Below, piece after piece: positions 12,473 through 23,683 of a stretch of 64,000 nucleotides of DNA (position 1 is its first letter; every line of letters starts with the position of its first letter). The stretch is from Nymphaea colorata (lineage: Eukaryota; Streptophyta; Magnoliopsida; Nymphaeales; Nymphaeaceae). A model generated the notes under the pieces. The model did no database searches. It was not told where the DNA came from and saw only the letters and a list, made by a program, of their open reading frames with translations. Location: positions 12,947,214 to 13,011,213 of the forward strand of contig NC_045143.1 of assembly GCF_008831285.2 (NCBI RefSeq), given 5' to 3'. The translations under genes were made by a program, and so were the position numbers.

Positions 12473-13760
12473 GACAATGTATGATTACTAGCAATGTGGA
12501 TTGCACTCTTGTTGTCACAACATAATCTAGTAGTTTCTTCAATGTGAATCCCTATATCTTTTAGCAAGCTCTTTAACTACACAATCTCCATAGTTGTAAT
12601 AGCCATAGCTCGATATTTTGTTTCAGTAGTTGATAGTGTGACTTTATTTTGTTTCTTGTATTACCATGGAATCATTGATTCACCTAAAAACACACAAAAA
12701 CTAGTGGTGGAGTGTCTATTATTTGGGTCTCCACCCCAATCAGTATCTGTATATGCAATCATATTAAGTGAAGAAGAAGATGATAAGAACAACCCTTTAT
12801 TTGTGATATTTTGATATATCTAATGGTCCTCATAATTGTTCCCATATGCAGATGTTGGTGTATGTTGAAATTGAGTCACAACATGAACAACATGAGCTAT
12901 GTCAGGCTTAGTAATAGTTAGATAGGTCAAGGCTCTACTCTTGATATGGGGTAGGGATCTTATGATTTCATCTTACATTCCAAAGCTTCAGGTGTCTCAA
13001 CAACTTCATCATTTGATAGTCAAGACATGTCTATCAAATCATTTGCAAATTTGATCTATTAAAGTAGATAACCTATTTTGCTATATGCAACTTCAATAAC
13101 AAAAAAGTAAGTAAAAATCTCTAAGTCATCTTAATGTCATGATCATCATTTCGAGTAATAATTATATCATCTACATACAATAGTAATATAATTACACACA
13201 CTAGCAATAGCATTTTTGACAAAAATATCTACATTAGGATAGCAAGATCTAAACTCTTGATCAAGCATTATCTTTCTAAATCTGTCATACTACACCTTAA
13301 GAGCATGTTTTAGGCCGTACAAGGCTTTTTTAAGATGTAAAACCTTACCTTAGATATTTCATAACTAGATGGTGAATCCATGCAAACTTTCTCACTGAAA
13401 CTACCATTAAGAAATGCATTCTTGATATCCATCTGAAAAATGAGCCAATTTTTAATAGATGCAATTGTAATTAACCATTTAACCACTAATTTAGCTTTAT
13501 ATCTTTCAAGTGATCTATCACTTTTAGTTTTGACTTTGTAGACGAATCTGCAAGCTATGATCTTTTTACCTATTGGTAAACCTAAGAGTATGTTACATTT
13601 CTACATCATTTGCCTCAATAGATTGATTTCTTCTCCTATAAGTAAGAATTTTCCTAGCTGGCTTGTTGTTAGATGGAACATATTCTTATTGACATGCAAT
13701 ACTATTTTCATTGTTCGAGTATTTATCATCATCACGACTACCTTCAGAACATTCATCATC
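12473..13760 (-). pseudogene. Copia-1 reverse transcriptase and RNase H remnant
   Basis: Read on the minus strand, pieces in several frames give FQMDIKNAFLNG (RT block, about 13400-13440), YVDD at 13166-13177 (RT catalytic box), and YTDTDWGGDPNN with HSTTSF (RNase H, about 12690-12760). The catalytic YVDD is preserved but stops and frameshifts separate the blocks, so no functional polymerase can be made. The lineage appears close to Copia-5 at the right edge of the window, which has the same RNase H and integrase motifs. Confidence 0.8.
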
Positions 13761-14039
13761 ATCGATTAGCTAAAAAAAAGTATAATCATCACACTTGGAT
13801 TCATTTTCCTCAAAGCCCTTTTCATCTTCAATAAAAACAACATTTCATGTTACATATACTTCGTCTTTCAAGATTATAGTACCTATACCCTTTTTTGAGT
13901 TTCAGAATGCCAAATAAAAACAATGAGAGATTATCACTTTTATCGTTCAAGAAAAAACATTTACATCTAAAAGCTTTTAATCAATTATAGTTAGGTAATA
14001 AATTATGAAGCTTTTGAAAAGGAGAAAGATCATTCAAAG

Positions 14040-15060
14040 TTATAGAGGGCATTGTATTATCAAATATACATAAGTGAGAGCTGCTTCAGCCCAAAAATTT
14101 TTGTGAATACTTTTTGAAAATAGAATTGCTTTTGTAGTTTCAATTCTATGTCGATGTTTTCTTTCAACATTCTCATTTTGTTGAGGGGTTTTACAACATA
14201 TTTTTGGTAAACAATGCCATTTTCCCTCAAAAAACATGTGAAATAGTTTGAATGATACTCTCTTCCATAGTCACTCCTCAAGATTTTTATATTAGCATCA
14301 AAATGAGTCTTAATCATATTATAAAAATTCTTAGTGAATGAAAAATTCAGATTTATGTTTGAGAAAGTAGATCCAAATGAATTTAGAGAAATCATCTATG
14401 AATATCACTTAATAAGGCAACCCCATATTTGACATAATAGGAACAAGTCCCCATACATCCATGCATCAATTCAAAAGCATTTTGTGAAACATTCATTGAA
14501 GGGTAAAAAGCTGATTTTTGCTTTGATACAATGATCACATGTGATGTTTTTGATACATGTCTTTCAAAAAAGGAATACATGATATTTTTCCAAACTTTGA
14601 ATGCCCAATCTTTGATACCAAAGACTTATATTGGTTTTCTTAATTAAATTACAAAAGGGATAGGATAAGTCCAAATAATCCATGTAATATAAATCGTCTC
14701 TTTTAGTATCTTCCCCAATCATCTTCTTGGTAACTTGGTCTTGTATAAAACATTTAGTTTGTGAGAAAGTAATGTGACAACCATGATCAACTATTTGAGA
14801 AATATACAAGAGATTAAGATTTAATTTGGAAATACATCTTACTTTTGGTACTTCAAAAATTTTTGAATCAAAATTTTTATCAATGTTTTCAATAAAATCA
14901 ATAGAAAGAGGTGTTTCATCGATAGTTTTTACAAAAGAGCAAAAATAATCATTGGTGCATTCAGTAAGAAAGGGACCATGAGGGGTCATATGAAAAATGT
15001 TCTCAAGTCAAGAATCCAAGAACACTTACTTGAGGATGTCGATGCAATCATGGCTCCTCA
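14040..15060 (-). pseudogene. Copia-1 protease/GAG-pre-integrase/integrase remnant
   Basis: Minus-strand fragments include LNLNLLYISQIVDHG and DLYYMDYL (GAG-pre-integrase, 14564-14989), ILRSDYGREY with the second catalytic Asp (14060-14395), and NVERKHRHRIETT with the catalytic Glu (14040-14237). The protease DSGAS box near 15030 is degraded to LDLRT. The integrase spans at least two frames. Matching motif order in 62312-63925 indicates the same Copia lineage. Confidence 0.8.
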
Positions 15061-15638
15061 TATTAATTATTTTCCTCCTTTCCGCCCTATTTGGTTGGAG
15101 GGAAAGAGAGGGATTGATGCATCAATCCTTTGTTTGGTTGATTAATTAGAAAGGAAGGAAAGGAAAGGAAAGGAAGGATGAAAAGTTTGTTTGGTTGCAA
15201 AGGGAGGAAAATGACAGAGAGAGAAAGAAAATGAAAATGTAGTGTAAATCCAATTCCTCCAAATTGAAGGGATTGGGAAGGAAAGGAAAGGGCTTCTCTT
15301 TTCTACCCACAATACCCCTTTCATCAATGTCTTCACGTCCTCCTCGTCTCCCCCCTTGCTCCTGTGCTGCATGAGAGTTCTTCCTATCGGCTTGCATGTA
15401 CTCTTTCTCTCTCTCTCTCTCTTGCGGGAGCCCCTTCTCGTCTTCCCCCTTGTTGCTTTTGTGGGTGCTCTGTATGTGTGGAGCTTTCGACATGAGGTTC
15501 ACATGAACTGTGTGTCTTTTTGTTGGTAATGGTGGTGCGCCTACTGCAATCACAATCAAGTCTGTCCCATGGGTCGGGCATAGATGGATAGATTTAGTAC
15601 CATGGTCTGTTCTTTTCTAGAGGGTAAAAAGCGATCTA

Positions 15639-15892
15639 GTGTTATTACAAGCCTCAAGGCGTTTTTCACTCGTAAATGCCTTTGATAGAGTTGTTAATGC
15701 AATTGAAAAAAGTAATGTCGTACCAGAGCTGAGACATCCAAATAAATATTTTAAAGAAGACATATTTTCAGCATTTGAAGCCACTGGTCTAGAAGAAGAA
15801 TTACAAACCGAAGCATATCTTCATCTTAATGATGATGAAAGAATGTCTTGTTTCTAAGCGAAAGAATGTTTTACTTAGGATGCTTAGTAGAG
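15639..15892 (+). pseudogene. Myb/SANT-like protein C-terminal remnant
   Basis: The frame 15639-15857 contains FDRVVNAIEKSNVVPELRHP, EDIFSAFEATGLEEEL and AYLHLNDDERMSCF, the pattern of the C-terminal part of plant Myb/SANT-like proteins that often belong to Harbinger elements. After TAA, a shifted frame gives MLSRDE, the usual end of these proteins, so one frameshift broke it. The N-terminal DNA-binding part is absent. In Harbinger elements this protein acts with the transposase to bind the termini. Confidence 0.55.
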
Positions 15893-16024
15893 ATGAAGTT
15901 ATTATGTGATTTTTTTTTGTCTTTAGACAATTGTTATGTTTACCAATATTTTGTTTGATTGATTTAAATTTTTATTAGATTTATTACTATAGATCTAAAC
16001 ATTTTGTTTGATTGATGTTTTCAA

Positions 16025-16052
16025 TCTCTCTCTCTCTCTTTCTCTCTGTCTC
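16025..16052. repeat. (CT)n-rich microsatellite
   Basis: Imperfect CT/TCTCTG run inside the Harbinger-like element. Confidence 0.7.
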
Positions 16053-16439
16053 TCTATCTGTGGTGTCCAATTCGACTCGAGGATAGGTTTGGGTCAAACC
16101 CAAACCCTATGACACTCTCTCAAGGGCATGGAGCATGGACTCACCATTGTACACAAGATCGGGGCTCTACTAGAAGGGAAACCTCTGTTTTTTTTTTAAA
16201 CATTTTGAATGTTAGGGGTATTATTGTAAAGTATTATAAATTCTATCTTTTCCTTTTCTTTATGTAGTCCAAACAAACATGATATTAGTCTTTCCTTTCA
16301 TTTCTATCCAAATAACTTTTATAATCACTTATTTCCATTCCTTTCCATTCCATTCCTTTCCCATTCTCTTTCCATCCCTTTCATTTCCTTTCCTTTCCTT
16401 TCCATCCCTCCCTTTCCCTCTACCAAACAAGGTGTTCAG

Positions 16440-17680
16440 GAAAGGTTGAAGTGCATCCAAGAGTTTGGGTTGGAGAGCATTAACCAATTTTTCAATGTCC
16501 AATGATGATCTATTATTGCTTTCATTGTTGATGGCTCCGGCAATTCGTCATCTCTTTTTTAATTTTGGACACTTAGATTTGATGTCTCCTTCCTCTCTGC
16601 TATAGAAGCAAATGACTTCCTTAGTTCCTTCATCATTTGTTTTGTTGAAGTTGCAAGAGCACTATCTTTTTTTTTTATAAAAAAAAAGTTCAAACGGTTT
16701 TCCTCCATTTGCAATTTGGCAATGACTTCATTCATGAAAGAAACTTTAGGTCAATGAAGTAAGGAAACCTTTACACCATCAAATTCTAGTCTTAATCTAA
16801 TAATAAATTTATAAAGCTTTTCTTCTCCCTTAGGACCAGATTATGTGGGTCCACCCAATTTGGTTCAAATATAGCCATTTCGTCCCACAATTAATCTATT
16901 TAGGGAAGATACTCCTTAATAGTTTTATCTCCCAATTGGGAATTAGTAATTTTAACTTGGATATTGCACACATATGCACATCCTTCATTGTGTGAATCTT
17001 CTTTAGAAAATCTCATGCTTCATGAGCATGGTTGAGTTTAGAAATTTGTCCTCTTGTTGCATTATCCACTCAAGGATCCAAGTAATAATTTTGTGATGAT
17101 CAACCTTCCATTCATCCCATTTTTTTTTCATAATCAACTACAACTTTCTATTTTTCACTACCTTCTAATTCTTGAGTGTGACCGTCAATCACTTTAGTCA
17201 ATATTAGTTGGAGTTCCGTTTTGGTCCCATCAACTAATTCCCAAAGTGACTTCTAATAAAATGCTCAATGGTTCTAGCCTATTGAACATAATTACTAGAA
17301 GTAAGTTTTAGGAAGAGAATTGTGGTGACTTTTTCATCCACAATGGCCACAAGAAATCAGATGATAAAAAAAAGGGAACTCATAGTTTTTGGAGTAAATT
17401 CAACTACAAAGATGAATCAAGAACTATAGTATTGAGCTGGGTAGAAGCATAGGAAGATTTCTTTAAGAAAACTTGATCATTGTTGCTTATCATAACAATA
17501 GCTACCAGCAATCAAAAGAAAACTTTCAACAAAAAAAAAAAAAAACAATTGGCCTCCAAACAGTAAATTCACCAAACAATTGGTGAGCAATAAATTTAAG
17601 TCAGCTGGAAGATACCTTCCTAAGATGTCTACAACTTAGAGAAACAAGAGAAAATCAAATTGAACAGAGCCCTAAGTTCT
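16440..17680 (-). pseudogene. Copia-1 gag remnant
   Basis: Read on the minus strand, the segment near 16560-16630 gives CFYSREEGDIKSKCPK, a decayed CCHC zinc knuckle of a Copia Gag in which two zinc ligands are changed. The remainder up to the primer binding site (near 17675-17687) is gag-like in position but broken by stops. No open frame remains. Confidence 0.6.
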
Positions 17681-17687
17681 GATATCA

Positions 17688-18123
17688 TGTAAACTCTACC
17701 ACAATCACAAAGATAATCTTCTCACACTCATGTATATTGAGGACTACAGATCTAAATGAAAAATTGAATATTATTCATACGAAATAGTAATACAAGACTG
17801 ACTTCAAAAACCATAGCATTATCTTAGAATGACAAAATATTTATAGAGAGACATAGATAATGAAGAGAGAAGCTAGTTGTTGGGCTGAGTTCCAATAGCT
17901 AGAAAACTAGCTGTTGGAACTCCCAATAGTTGGAAACACAAAAAAAGATGAAAAACAAAAAAATTAAAAACAAACATATTACAAAAACAAAACATATTGG
18001 AGTCTTATGTATAGTAATATATGCATATACGTATATGTATTCATACAATCACTTAAATATAGTGATGTATGTAGAAATATATATAGATACAACTATATAA
18101 GTGTACTTGCATATAAACTAACA
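17688..18123 (-). repeat. Copia-1 5' LTR with internal hairpin
   Basis: 436 bp, TGTAAACTC to AAACTAACA on the plus strand. Contains an imperfect inverted repeat at about 17884-17935 (GAGTTCCAATAGCTAG .. CTAGCTGTTGGAACTC) that is also present, in stronger form, in the Copia-5 LTR. Confidence 0.85.
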
Positions 18124-18740
18124 AGCAGGTGGCATGTAGTCTAGCTAACGAGAAGAAGTTATTGATAGAAGGAGAGAAGGTAGGCTAATGGAGAAAAATA
18201 AAAAAGCACTGACATTGAACTAAATGAAGAGAGGGGAAAGAGGAGGATGATGTGGCTTGTGAGAGAATAAGACATCTAAAGGGTTAAAGGTGTACATTGG
18301 AAAGCGGACAAAGAGAAGCACATGGTTAAAACATTTAGAAAATAAGAGATGATGACAAAAGGAAGAAGAATGACATTTATTTTGATGGTGATTGCAGTGT
18401 TGGCAGTAGAGGATGGCTCATCTACCACTATAATGGATTTAAGTAGTAGGTTGATGCATGAAGGAGCTCATGAAGTGGTCCTAATCACCTATTATCTATA
18501 ATCTTTTGTATATGCATGTACAACTACTTTTTTCATTGAGGTTATCTTAAATGGCTTCCATTATTTTGCTTATATCTTTGTATAAATATTGTATAGAAGT
18601 TCTATCTTCATTGTCGACCAATCTAAGAACTTTTACCGAAGGTATACAGATCTAAGTTGACACATGATTTGTAAAATTCAGTACTAAATAAAGTACTCAC
18701 AACTACATGATCTTTCTTTTATAGGTTTGTGGATACACAG
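18124..18740. other. Spacer between Copia-1 and the hAT remnant
   Basis: No gene, domain or repeat boundary recognised. Confidence 0.35.
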
Positions 18741-18741
18741 C

Positions 18742-20130
18742 CTATTCATCGTTGGAGAACACCTCGTTAAGTGCACTTTTTTGCTTGACTATATTAGGCA
18801 CGGTCAAAACTATGGCAAAGCTTTTGTGTAGAAGTTGGATCAATTTAGCTCCATTTGTGAGTTTCCTCATCAAATTAAAAAAATAAGTATGATTTAAATG
18901 GAATTTGTGATTTCTTGACATCAACATCTATTCACTAAGATTTTGAAGCATCATATTTGAAGAATGAACAACACATGAACTCCAATAAAATGACTTATAT
19001 TTTGTTGCTAATCTCTCACTTGCAGCTTTATAATTTGCTGCATTGTTTGTAATAAATTGCGCAATATGCTCAGGTTCAACTTCACATATAACTTCATCAA
19101 AAATATCATACAAAGCATTAGTGGCCTTAGGAGTATCAGATAAATTAATACATTTCAAAAACATAGTATCCGTGAGATAATATATGAAAAAGTTGATTAA
19201 TGTTATGTTTTTATACATGTCTATTCGTCACCATCATCCATCTTCCATCACTTTGCACCCTATGTTTTTGCAGCTCAACTTTAATTGATAGCAATATGTC
19301 TTCACATCTTTCACTGTAGATTCAATAATTTTACCTCATAACTTTTGATAAGAGAGCACCTTATGCCCTCGACCTATAGAAGTGATGATATTTGCCATAT
19401 GCTGAAATGAAAAAAATTGGTTGCATTCAAGTGAATGTTGGTGTCATAAAGCCATCATTTTACTGCATTGTCTGTTTACTCGAAAATTTCTTCTGAAGTC
19501 ATTGTCGTATGAATGTCAAAGCACTTGAAGCAGTATCAGTAGGGAAAAAAAACTCTTGATCGAGCTTAATCTAGAATTTGACCGCCCACCAGATACTTTA
19601 CCACTATTATAGGCACAATAAATCCACAACTAGATTCTACAACTGCACCTCTTTTCTTTTTATTTGAAGAAGTACCTTCACATATGATGTCTTTCTCTTT
19701 ACCTTACTCAAACTGGCATCAACATCATCTTCTTCCAAATCAAAGTTTTTATTTATTGTTTCACTCTCACCAACTTCCTAAGGTTCCTCATATCTCTGTT
19801 TTTTGACTTGTCTTCATTGTTGTTTAACATATGATGGCAACAGATCCTTTTAAGGAACCCTTAATTTGTGCCACACTTGGACTTGTTTCAGCTAAATGAT
19901 GCCTAAAATGAGAGATTCCTCTTGATATTACTTGTTTACAATAATTATATTTAATCAATAGCCAGTCATTCAAGCTCACCTTCTTCCCCCATTGCCATGT
20001 GAGGGAACACATATCTTCATAAAATAAATAAAAATCTGTGGCAAACTTTAGAAAATAATAGAAATATGTAATAAACCTCGAAAATAAGGATTGTTTACCA
20101 GAGAAGAAACACATAAGCTCTATTTTCAAT
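18742..20130 (-). pseudogene. hAT-family transposase remnant (BED finger, DUF659, dimerisation start)
   Basis: On the minus strand the order runs N- to C-terminal. The BED-like finger is at 20129-19824 (YCKQVISRGISHFRHHLAET). The DUF659-type core is at 19218-18928 (FLKCINLSDTPKATNALYDI, QFITNNAANYKAA, YWSSCVVHSSNMMLQNLSE). The segment before the hATC region is at 18927-18742 (NLMRKLTNGAKLIQ, KQKSALNEVFSND). In intact plant hAT proteins the equivalent core carries catalytic acidic residues; here the NNAANYKAA block has Asn where TDNAANY is usual. Several stops interrupt it. Terminal inverted repeats were not located. Confidence 0.8.
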
Positions 20131-20431
20131 GATGAGTGAGTTTCTCATGAACCAGACTTCCTTCAAACGCAGATTTATTTCTTAAATGGATGAATTTTTT
20201 GCTAATCTCTCTAAATGGGAAAAGCCTCTCTCCTAACTCCTAGGAATATTAAAATAAAAAATAAGGAGTTTTTAAGAGACCCTGACAAAAAATGACGGAT
20301 AGGAGTCCTAATTCCCAAGTAAGCGAAAGGGAGAGGCGGAGGATCGGGTCCCACCGTTGGCAACTTCGAAGACTTACATAGCTTGCAGACTTGCAGTGAA
20401 AGTTCCACCATCCACGCCGTCACAGTTTGCC

Positions 20432-20438
20432 TATAAAA
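20432..20438 (+). promoter_or_regulatory. TATA box of the PRELI-like gene
   Basis: CTATAAAAG at about 20431-20439, roughly 170 bp before the start codon and about 35 bp upstream of the (GA)n leader. This would place transcription start near 20465. It is a consensus plant TATA motif in a GC-richer stretch. Confidence 0.65.
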
Positions 20439-20468
20439 GGGTTGCCTTCCGAGAATCTGAATGTCTGC

Positions 20469-20472
<4 letters not shown>

Positions 20473-20503
<31 letters not shown>
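20473..20503 (+). repeat. (GA)n tract in the 5' leader
   Basis: Uninterrupted GA run between the TATA box and the PRELI start codon. GA/CT repeats near transcription starts are common in plant genes and can bind BBR/BPC GAGA-binding factors. A regulatory role here is inference. Confidence 0.8.
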
Positions 20504-20505
<2 letters not shown>

Positions 20506-20607
20506 GTTCAGAACGATCCCTCGAAAGAAAGACGAAGAACAAGAAGGATCGAAAGAAAGAAGAACAAGAAGGAGAACGATCCCTCGGAAGAAAGGAGGAG
20601 GAGGAAG

Positions 20608-21165
20608 ATGGTGAAGGCGTACACACACGAGCATGTATACAAGCACCCATGGGAGCGGGTTACGTCTGCATTCTGGCGCAAATTCACCGAGCCGGAGAAC
20701 AAGGCCGTGCTTTCCCACATCATCGAGGTCGACACCCTCTGCCGCACCCTCGATCCTTCCTCTGGCGTCCTCTTCACTACCCGCGCCATTACCGTCCACG
20801 CCCCCGGCCCCCGCTTCCTCTCCCGCCTCATTGGCCAGGACTTCTGCCACTGCGTCGAGACCTCTCACGTCGACCCCTCCGCCCGCTCCATGGTCTCCAC
20901 CACCCGCAACCTCTCCCTCCGCAAGTTCCTCGAGGTGGAGGAGAAGAGCTCTTATCACCCCCATCCGGCCAACCCCGATTGGACCGTGGTCCGTCAGACC
21001 ACAAGCATCCGCTGTTCCCCTGTCTCGGCTGTCGCCGCTATGGCCGAGAAGATCGAGCAGCGGTGCGCCGAGCGTTTCCAGCAAAACAGCGCCAAAGGCA
21101 GGGATGTCATGGAACGGATCTGTAAGTTTCTCGAGGCTGAATCGTCCAAAGGAATATCTCTTTAG
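20608..21165 (+). CDS. PRELI/MSF1-domain protein, mitochondrial intermembrane lipid transfer type
   Basis: An open frame of 185 residues starting MVKAYTHEHVYKHPWERV, the typical N-terminus of plant PRELI/MSF1-like proteins. Upstream in-frame ATG (20461) lies before the GA tract and would add non-conserved residues, so 20608 is preferred. The single PRELI domain covers nearly the whole protein: HPWERVTSAFWRKF, NPDWTVVRQTTSIRC and the C-terminal MAEKIEQRCAERF helix can be read. In yeast and animals, PRELI/Ups proteins shuttle phospholipids such as phosphatidic acid between mitochondrial membranes, usually with a TRIAP1/Mdm35 partner. The plant role is inferred. The CDS is strikingly GC-rich against the AT-rich surroundings. 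A GT at 21122 after ATC T could act as a donor, but reading through gives the conserved-looking CKFLEAES end. It is the only intact gene in the window. Confidence 0.9.
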   Translation: MVKAYTHEHVYKHPWERVTSAFWRKFTEPENKAVLSHIIEVDTLCRTLDPSSGVLFTTRAITVHAPGPRFLSRLIGQDFCHCVETSHVDPSARSMVSTTRNLSLRKFLEVEEKSSYHPHPANPDWTVVRQTTSIRCSPVSAVAAMAEKIEQRCAERFQQNSAKGRDVMERICKFLEAESSKGISL

Positions 21166-22250
21166 GGTCTCCCTTTCGAAGTTAGGGCTTCTCTCCCCCT
21201 CTCTCTCTCTCTCGCCCCGGTAGGTTTATGTTCCCTTAGGAAATGGAAATAAGGGAGTTGATTATTGGTTTCTGGCCTCATTCTGGTGTTGGGGTTCTGC
21301 AAATTGAGGTTTCAGAGAGAGGTTTTTAGTGTTTCCTGGGGTTCATCGTTCTTATTTATTATGAAAAAATGGGTCATGGTTTTGGTTATTTTGGCCAAAT
21401 TTGTGTGTTCTGGGGATGATCACTCTCTGGAAGGAGATGGAGTCTTCTGGATCACACGTATTGAATAATTTGGGAATTCGAGTCTTGCAATTTCAGGACT
21501 GAAATTTTTGCTTCAAAAAGAAATGGACCCTCTTCGGTGTTGGGTTGCTAATTTTGGAAATAATTTCCCTTGCTCTCTTTTGCGTACATGTGAACGTTCA
21601 TCTCCATCTTGAAGAGGTGCCTTAATCACAAGGTGTGTATGTGGTTAGTTCATAATGAGTTTCTTCCCCTAAATTTGGTTGGGGATAGGGGAGGGTTGTT
21701 GTGGAGGGGGGGAGGGGTGTGGGGGGGAGTGAGAGAGAGTTTTGCTTCTCTGTTACTTGGTACAAAATGGTTTGCCTCTGCCAGTTCACAAGATATCATT
21801 CTTTATGTAAGAGTTGGGAGGAGCAGTTGAATTAGCTGGTTTCTGGGTGGGGATTTTGCTTTTCTGATACTTGGTTCCTAATGATTTGTCTCTACTGAAT
21901 CGTTAATGCTTGAAGTTGAAGCCGAAGGACAAGAAGTCATATTCTCCTTGCATGGGCCTCTCTTGCAGTTGGTGTTAAATTTTTAAGTTGCAAAATTTCT
22001 CGAGCCCAGCATCTAGTCAATAGTTTAGTGATGCGGCTTTGTCATGCTGTTGTTTCCATGCCCTTAAACGAAAAGCTCGCTGTAGATTTGGAGGTCACCA
22101 CTGTTATTTGAAGCGACGAGCAATGTCAATGGGGTGCTAAGCCCTGACTTTTTCATTGAAAGTGATCAAAGTGCATATTCAGTTTTTTCTGTACTCACCC
22201 TTGTCCTTTGAGTATCTTGTGAGATATATATGTGCTTCACAATAACTTGC
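21166..22250 (+). other. 3' UTR or downstream flank of the PRELI-like gene
   Basis: Begins with a CT-rich tract near 21195-21212 and a G-rich patch near 21690-21728. No coding domain seen. It may be 3' UTR, or an intron if 22614-22692 is a genuine exon of the same transcript. Confidence 0.4.
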
Positions 22251-22580
22251 CATCACAAGTGACGCAAATATGGGGTACTGTCCCTTATATTTGTTGTTTC
22301 TTGTGCAGCCTCTTTCTTTGTAATTCATATAAGACTTGCTTTCTCTATTCAATGCATCCTGCTGCATGCATCATCATTCACTTGCTACCGTGAATCTTTC
22401 TGTTCAACCATTTCCCATCACAAGTGACGCAAATATGGGGTACTGTCCCTTATATTTGTTGTTTCTTGTGCAGTCTCTTTCTTTGTAATCCATATAAGAC
22501 TTGGTTTCTCTATTCAATGCATCCTGCTGCATGCATCATCGTTCACATGCTACCGTGAATCTTTCAGTTCAACCATTTCC
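22251..22580. repeat. 165-bp tandem duplication
   Basis: Unit 22251-22415 is repeated as 22416-22580 with a handful of differences. Each unit starts CATCACAAGTGACGC and ends AACCATTTCC. It lies downstream of the PRELI gene. Confidence 0.9.
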
Positions 22581-22613
22581 TCTTCTCATACTACATACAA
22601 GCGAAGATAGCAG

Positions 22614-22692
22614 AATCCACTTGGCCTGGGAGGGTGATATAGGAAAGCTTGACCAGCTTAAAGCGAAACTAAGGGAAGCGCAAAATTATAAG
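22614..22692 (+). other. Candidate orphan coding exon
   Basis: The segment is bounded by an AG acceptor (GATAGCAG) and a GT donor (AAGGTAAC). One frame gives IHLAWEGDIGKLDQLKAKLR and then EAQNYK, which looks protein-like, hydrophilic and helical. I do not recognise the family. Joining it to the possible PRELI donor at 21122 would give an immediate stop, so it is probably not part of that protein. It may be an exon of an unseen gene or a captured fragment. Confidence 0.25.
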
Positions 22693-23683
22693 GTAACATT
22701 ATTTTTCCTGTCAAAGCTAGAAGCTGAGACGGGGGAAATAAATCCAACCCTGCCGTCTCAGATGTCACATCAAAACAAGGCGGAGCACTTTGTGCTACGG
22801 TCTTTCACCGAGGGGTGAAGTGCGACCAGTTCAGGCCAGTGGCTGGTAGGCAGCGGTCACTGGTTTGAGTGACATGGGCGCTTTCCCCTTGTGCCATTAA
22901 CAGGAAGGAAACGATGTATGTGCTGAAGTGTAATGCAGGCCCAAATCTAGGTAGCGTCAAGAAAAAGGAAAAAGAAGGGGTAGAGGTGTGATATTCTCAC
23001 TCGAAAAATTATGGTCTTGTTCTTGCAGTCCTGTTTGCAATCTTCCTCATGTTACTGTTTGCCTGTGTGCCATCCCTTGTATCTTTAATTCTTTTGTCTT
23101 TAATTCTCAATGAGTGTTTGTGGAGCCAAGGGGCGTGGGGTCTTGAATAGAAGAATGAAGAAGGCTACAAGCCGACGCCTAAAGCTGGCCTTGAAGCTGG
23201 CATTGGCAGAAGGCAGTGGCCTTACACAATGCTATAAAACCACAGCGACGGGGAATTTGGGTGCCAAGTTTGCTTTTCCTTTTCCTAGCGAGATATGTGA
23301 CCCATTCTAGGAACAACTTTCAAGAAAACTCTCAAATACGCCGAGGTGGCTTGAAAAAGCTTCCTTCTTTCTGCCTTTCTAAGCGTGGCATCAGCTGCTA
23401 ATAAGAATAAGATATTCCGCATGTGGTCTGGTAGTCAGCTTTGTCCGAATACAGTTCCCTTTTCTTTCTTGGGAGGTTAACCGAGGCACATCTTGATTCG
23501 TAGATTCAAGAGTAGAAATCCTGGTCCACTTTCCACCAATACACGAGAAAGGACAGATGCTTTGCTTCATTCAGATGGTAACATAGTTGACCAATACTCC
23601 AAATTTTTGCCCTCTCTTGAGATCACACACTTACCATTTCCCTTGCGAACCTTAGCTCTAATGAATCACCAATCCTTGAGGAT
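22693..23683. other. No gene recognised
   Basis: Mixed-composition sequence. The short frames at 23110-23310 and 23493-23723 carry no domain signature. Confidence 0.35.

Larger units (their letters stand above)
15086..16432 (+). mobile_element. Harbinger-like element with Myb/SANT-like remnant
   Basis: Inserted in Copia-1. The left end CCTATTTGGTTGGAGGGAAA and the reverse complement of the right end, CCTTGTTTGGTAGAGGGAAA, are inverted repeats followed on both sides by AAAGG-rich subterminal tracts. The CCTTGTTTGG start is typical of PIF/Harbinger/Pong elements. No transposase is visible, but a Myb/SANT-like remnant is inside (15639-15900). No 3-bp target duplication is clear. Confidence 0.6.
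11929..18123 (-). mobile_element. Copia-1: LTR retrotransposon, minus strand, both LTRs present
   Basis: Bounded by related LTRs at 11929-12270 and 17688-18123. On the minus strand the order is 5' LTR, primer binding site, gag, protease, integrase, RT, RNase H, polypurine tract and 3' LTR, the Copia order. The binding site next to the 5' LTR reads TGATATCAGAACTTAGG on the minus strand, one or two changes from the initiator-Met type TGGTATCAGAGC. A purine tract GAGGAGTGG abuts the 3' LTR. All frames are broken. The flanking 5-mers ATGAG and AGCAG do not match, so the target duplication is decayed or the ends are recombinant. A Harbinger-like element interrupts it at about 15086-16432. Confidence 0.85.

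Noticed and set aside
20431-21223. Four other long frames over the PRELI gene (232 and 196 codons plus, 217 and 107 codons minus)
   Set aside because: They are composition-driven shadows of a GC-rich gene, with low-complexity Pro/Arg/Ser or Gly/Glu content and no domain. The PRELI frame matches a family along its length.
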